Assembly (NCBI GenBank): GCA_934771475.1
Contig: CAKVMD010000005.1
Location: forward strand, 1-64,000
Direction: 5' to 3'
DNA from: an uncultured Clostridia bacterium
Lineage (GTDB): Bacteria; Bacillota; Clostridia; Christensenellales; UBA1242
DNA length: 64,000 bases
The notes under the pieces are model-generated. The model ran no database searches. It saw only the letters and a list, made by a program, of their open reading frames with translations, and had not been told where the DNA came from. The translations under genes and the position numbers were made by a program. Positions within the stretch are counted from its first letter, which is position 1. The number at the start of each line of letters is the position of its first letter. Of the stretch, positions 62,161 through 64,000 are shown piece after piece.

Positions 62161-63513
62161 ATGGAAAATTCGAAAAAAGTTTACATAATTGGAATTGGTG
62201 GAATAAGTTTGTCCGCGCTTGCGGTTCTTTTAAGGGATAGGGGCGCGCTTGTAAAAGGAAGCGACCTTACAGATGGAGAAAGGGTAGAAGCGTTAAGAAA
62301 AAAGGGGTTTGATGTTGTGGTCGGTCATAGCAATGAGTTTGTTTCTTGGGCTGATGAAATTATTATTTCTTCCGCTGTGCCAGACCGAGACGAAGATTTG
62401 GTTTTTGCTAGAAAGCTGGGTAAAAAGATTGTTACTCGCGCAGAGGTGTTGGGGGACTTGTCCAGAAAATACAAAACCATATCTGTGGCGGGGTGCCACG
62501 GAAAAACAACCACAACTGGAATGATTGCTTCTGTTATGCTAGGTATTGACAAAAAACCGAGCATACATATCGGTGGGCTTATGTCTCAACTTCACGACAA
62601 TGTGTTTGAGGGGCAAAGCGAATATTTTATTACTGAGGCTTGTGAATATAAGGATAGTTTCCTCAAACTTTCAAGCGAGGTTGGCGTAATCTTAAATATT
62701 AAACCTGACCACTTAGATTATTTTAAAACTTTTGATAATGTCAAAAAGAGTTTTTATAAGTTTGCCCAGAATATTAACAATGGCGGGACTTTGGTCGTAA
62801 ATGGAGACGATATTTCTTGCAAAGAAATGATTAATTCATTTCCTAGCCAACGCAAAATAGTAACCTTTGGTATGGGGGAGAATTGCGATTTTAAAGCAAC
62901 TAGTGTAGAAGAATACCGCGCGGGTCAGTATAAATTTTGTTGTGAGACAAATTATGGATGCATTAAAATAGAACTTCCCGTTTATGGTTTTCATAACATT
63001 TATAACGCTCTTGCCACGATTGCTGCGTGTATCAGCGTTGGCGTCAGCATAGATAAAATAAAAAGTGGGATTGAGAATTTTAAAGGAATATCTCGTCGTT
63101 TTGAGAAGGTGTATGAAGATGACAACAAAACAATAATTCATGATTATGCGCACCATCCCGATGAGATAAAAGTGGCTATCGAAGCGGGGAGAAAATTAAA
63201 GAAAGAAAAACTGGTGGTTGTTTTTCAGCCCCATACTTTTTCGCGCACACGGGATTTTTTTGATGGTTTTTGTAACAGCCTATCTTTGGCTGATGAAGTG
63301 TGGCTTTTGCCAATTTATCCTGCAAGAGAAAAACCGATAATTGGGGTTTCTTCTTATAAAATTTACGAAAAAATCAAAGAAAAAAGCAAAAAAACGCGAT
63401 ATTTTGCGAACTTTTCCACGGTTTATGATAAAATAAGCTCATTAAAAGATAATTGCTTGATATTAATTCTTGGCGCGGGAGATATAGAACAACTCGCCAG
63501 AATGTTCGAATAA
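62161..63513 (+). CDS. murC: UDP-N-acetylmuramate-L-alanine ligase MurC
   Basis: MurC adds L-Ala to UDP-MurNAc. The 450-residue Mur ligase has the N-terminal GIGGISLSALAVLLRDRGAL, the ATP motif VAGCHGKTTTTGMIASVM, the catalytic EACEY (ITEACEYKDSFL), NIKPDHLDYF, DYAHHPDEIKVAIEA and QPHTFSRTRDFF. There is no Shine-Dalgarno; CATATACAAT lies only a few bases before the ATG. It shares a 68-base divergent intergenic region with murB. Confidence 0.96.
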   Translation: MENSKKVYIIGIGGISLSALAVLLRDRGALVKGSDLTDGERVEALRKKGFDVVVGHSNEFVSWADEIIISSAVPDRDEDLVFARKLGKKIVTRAEVLGDLSRKYKTISVAGCHGKTTTTGMIASVMLGIDKKPSIHIGGLMSQLHDNVFEGQSEYFITEACEYKDSFLKLSSEVGVILNIKPDHLDYFKTFDNVKKSFYKFAQNINNGGTLVVNGDDISCKEMINSFPSQRKIVTFGMGENCDFKATSVEEYRAGQYKFCCETNYGCIKIELPVYGFHNIYNALATIAACISVGVSIDKIKSGIENFKGISRRFEKVYEDDNKTIIHDYAHHPDEIKVAIEAGRKLKKEKLVVVFQPHTFSRTRDFFDGFCNSLSLADEVWLLPIYPAREKPIIGVSSYKIYEKIKEKSKKTRYFANFSTVYDKISSLKDNCLILILGAGDIEQLARMFE

Positions 63514-63584
63514 TAAACGCGGGAATGTGGAAACTTTAAAAGATTTTGTTTAATAATTTATTTTACTCAAATTATCTATATACT

Positions 63585-63613
63585 TGACAAATAATTATCA
63601 TCTTGCTATACTC
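63585..63613 (+). promoter_or_regulatory. Strong promoter upstream of the tRNA region
   Basis: TTGACA near 63585-63590, 17 bases, and TATACT preceded by TGC. It probably drives the tRNA-Thr transcript. Bases 63614-63852 after it contain no recognised gene. Confidence 0.72.
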
Positions 63614-63852
63614 TATCTGTAATCTTTAATGGTAGGGTGTTTTTCTTAAAGTATATATAATTTTGCTGATTAATCCAGGCACAAATGCAAATAACAAACC
63701 AGAATGCTTTTTGTAGAGAGATTTAAAATTGCGCTAACAAATCATAAAGCACAATGATTATTATTGGTCTTTAATTAACATCATTAACTTTGCGAAAAAC
63801 AATACTGAACAAATAAAGATACAAAACAAAAATCGTAAAACATTTGCTTCGT

Positions 63853-63891
63853 GCTGGTGTGGCTCAGCGGTAGAGCACCACCTTGGTAAGG
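63853..63891 (+). other. Truncated tRNA-Thr(GGU), 5' half only
   Basis: Acceptor strand GCTGGTG, D arm GCTC..GAGC, anticodon stem CCACC and loop TTGGTAA with anticodon GGT are intact. The sequence then breaks after GG of the stem. It runs into a perfect 8-bp hairpin (63892-63909) and shows no T arm. It is a broken or hybrid tRNA, not a copy of the tRNA at 63950, from which it differs at many positions. Confidence 0.75.
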
Positions 63892-63949
63892 AATTTTTGG
63901 ACAAAAATTACAACTTAATAACATCAAAATTTATGGAGCAACAAATTAT

Positions 63950-64000
63950 GCTGGTATGGCTTAATGGGAAAGCGCGGCCTTGGTAAGGCCGAGAGAGCGG
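63950..64000 (+). tRNA. tRNA-Thr(GGU), 3' truncated by window edge
   Basis: The sequence gives acceptor GCTGGTA, D arm GCTT..AAGC, anticodon stem CGGCC/GGCCG, loop TTGGTAA with anticodon GGT (63982-63984), and the start of the T arm GCGG. Only 51 bases are inside the window. Confidence 0.88.

Overview
The window is AT-rich, gene-dense bacterial chromosome. It suggests a spore-forming member of the Bacillota, probably a poorly described clostridial lineage. The evidence is spoIVA, yqfC and yqfD, a CIRCE-controlled hrcA-grpE-dnaK-dnaJ operon, sepF-lspA-rluD, the rplU-prp-rpmA cluster with an L21-type leader, and floA. Several core proteins (PlsY, FloA, MurB, ComEC) depart from family motifs, so the lineage looks divergent. 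No rRNA, insertion sequence, integrase, transposase or CRISPR array was seen.

Layout. 1-3.4 kb: 3' end of prfB, tsaD and a U32 peptidase. 3.4-5.0 kb: an ankyrin-repeat gene and a frameshifted ankyrin remnant. 5.1-10.1 kb: the heat-shock operon, whose GrpE carries a metallothionein-like Cys-rich N-terminus. 10.3-15.4 kb: a glycosyltransferase, rsmE, a Cys-rich small protein, a YkvI-type membrane protein and an ABC transporter without a binding protein. 15.5-22.9 kb: a compact operon of P22/podovirus-like virion genes (packaging-like, portal, scaffold, capsid, connector, tail and two holin-like genes) without a large terminase, integrase, replication genes or lysin. 22.9-28.5 kb: a cloverleaf-like inverted-repeat element, comEC, holA, der and plsY. 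28.7-30.3 kb: spoIVA behind a sigma-E-like promoter. 30.5-35.6 kb: an unknown gene with a tandem operator, pcrA and ligA. 35.6-38.6 kb: an accessory cassette of two paralogues with almost identical ends and different middles, flanking a secreted or membrane protein that may be a toxin, followed by a trypsin-like protease. 38.6-43.4 kb: rpsL-rpsG-fusA-tuf, preceded by a structured leader with mutually exclusive terminator and antiterminator. 43.6-48.6 kb: an XRE regulator, a WG-repeat-like gene, sepF-lspA-rluD, tandem PH-like paralogues and another small Cys-rich protein. 48.9-54.1 kb: a 1380-residue surface protein, a short-period repeat array and a membrane-anchored protein. 54.4-63.5 kb: rplU-prp-rpmA, ogg, floA, yqfC-yqfD-ybeY-era, murB and murC. 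The window ends in a truncated tRNA-Thr and the start of another tRNA-Thr.

How parts work together. HrcA should repress the chaperone operon through CIRCE. Prp should trim the N-terminal extension of L27, its operon neighbour. The translation genes are probably controlled by leader attenuation. Four genes (tsaD, comEC, pcrA, ogg) share an exact layout, an extended -10 box six bases before ATG and no Shine-Dalgarno, which suggests leaderless mRNAs. The strongest candidates for something undescribed are the virion module, the rpsL leader, the GrpE fusion and the 35.6-38 kb cassette. All function calls rest on reading motifs by eye; no database search was run.
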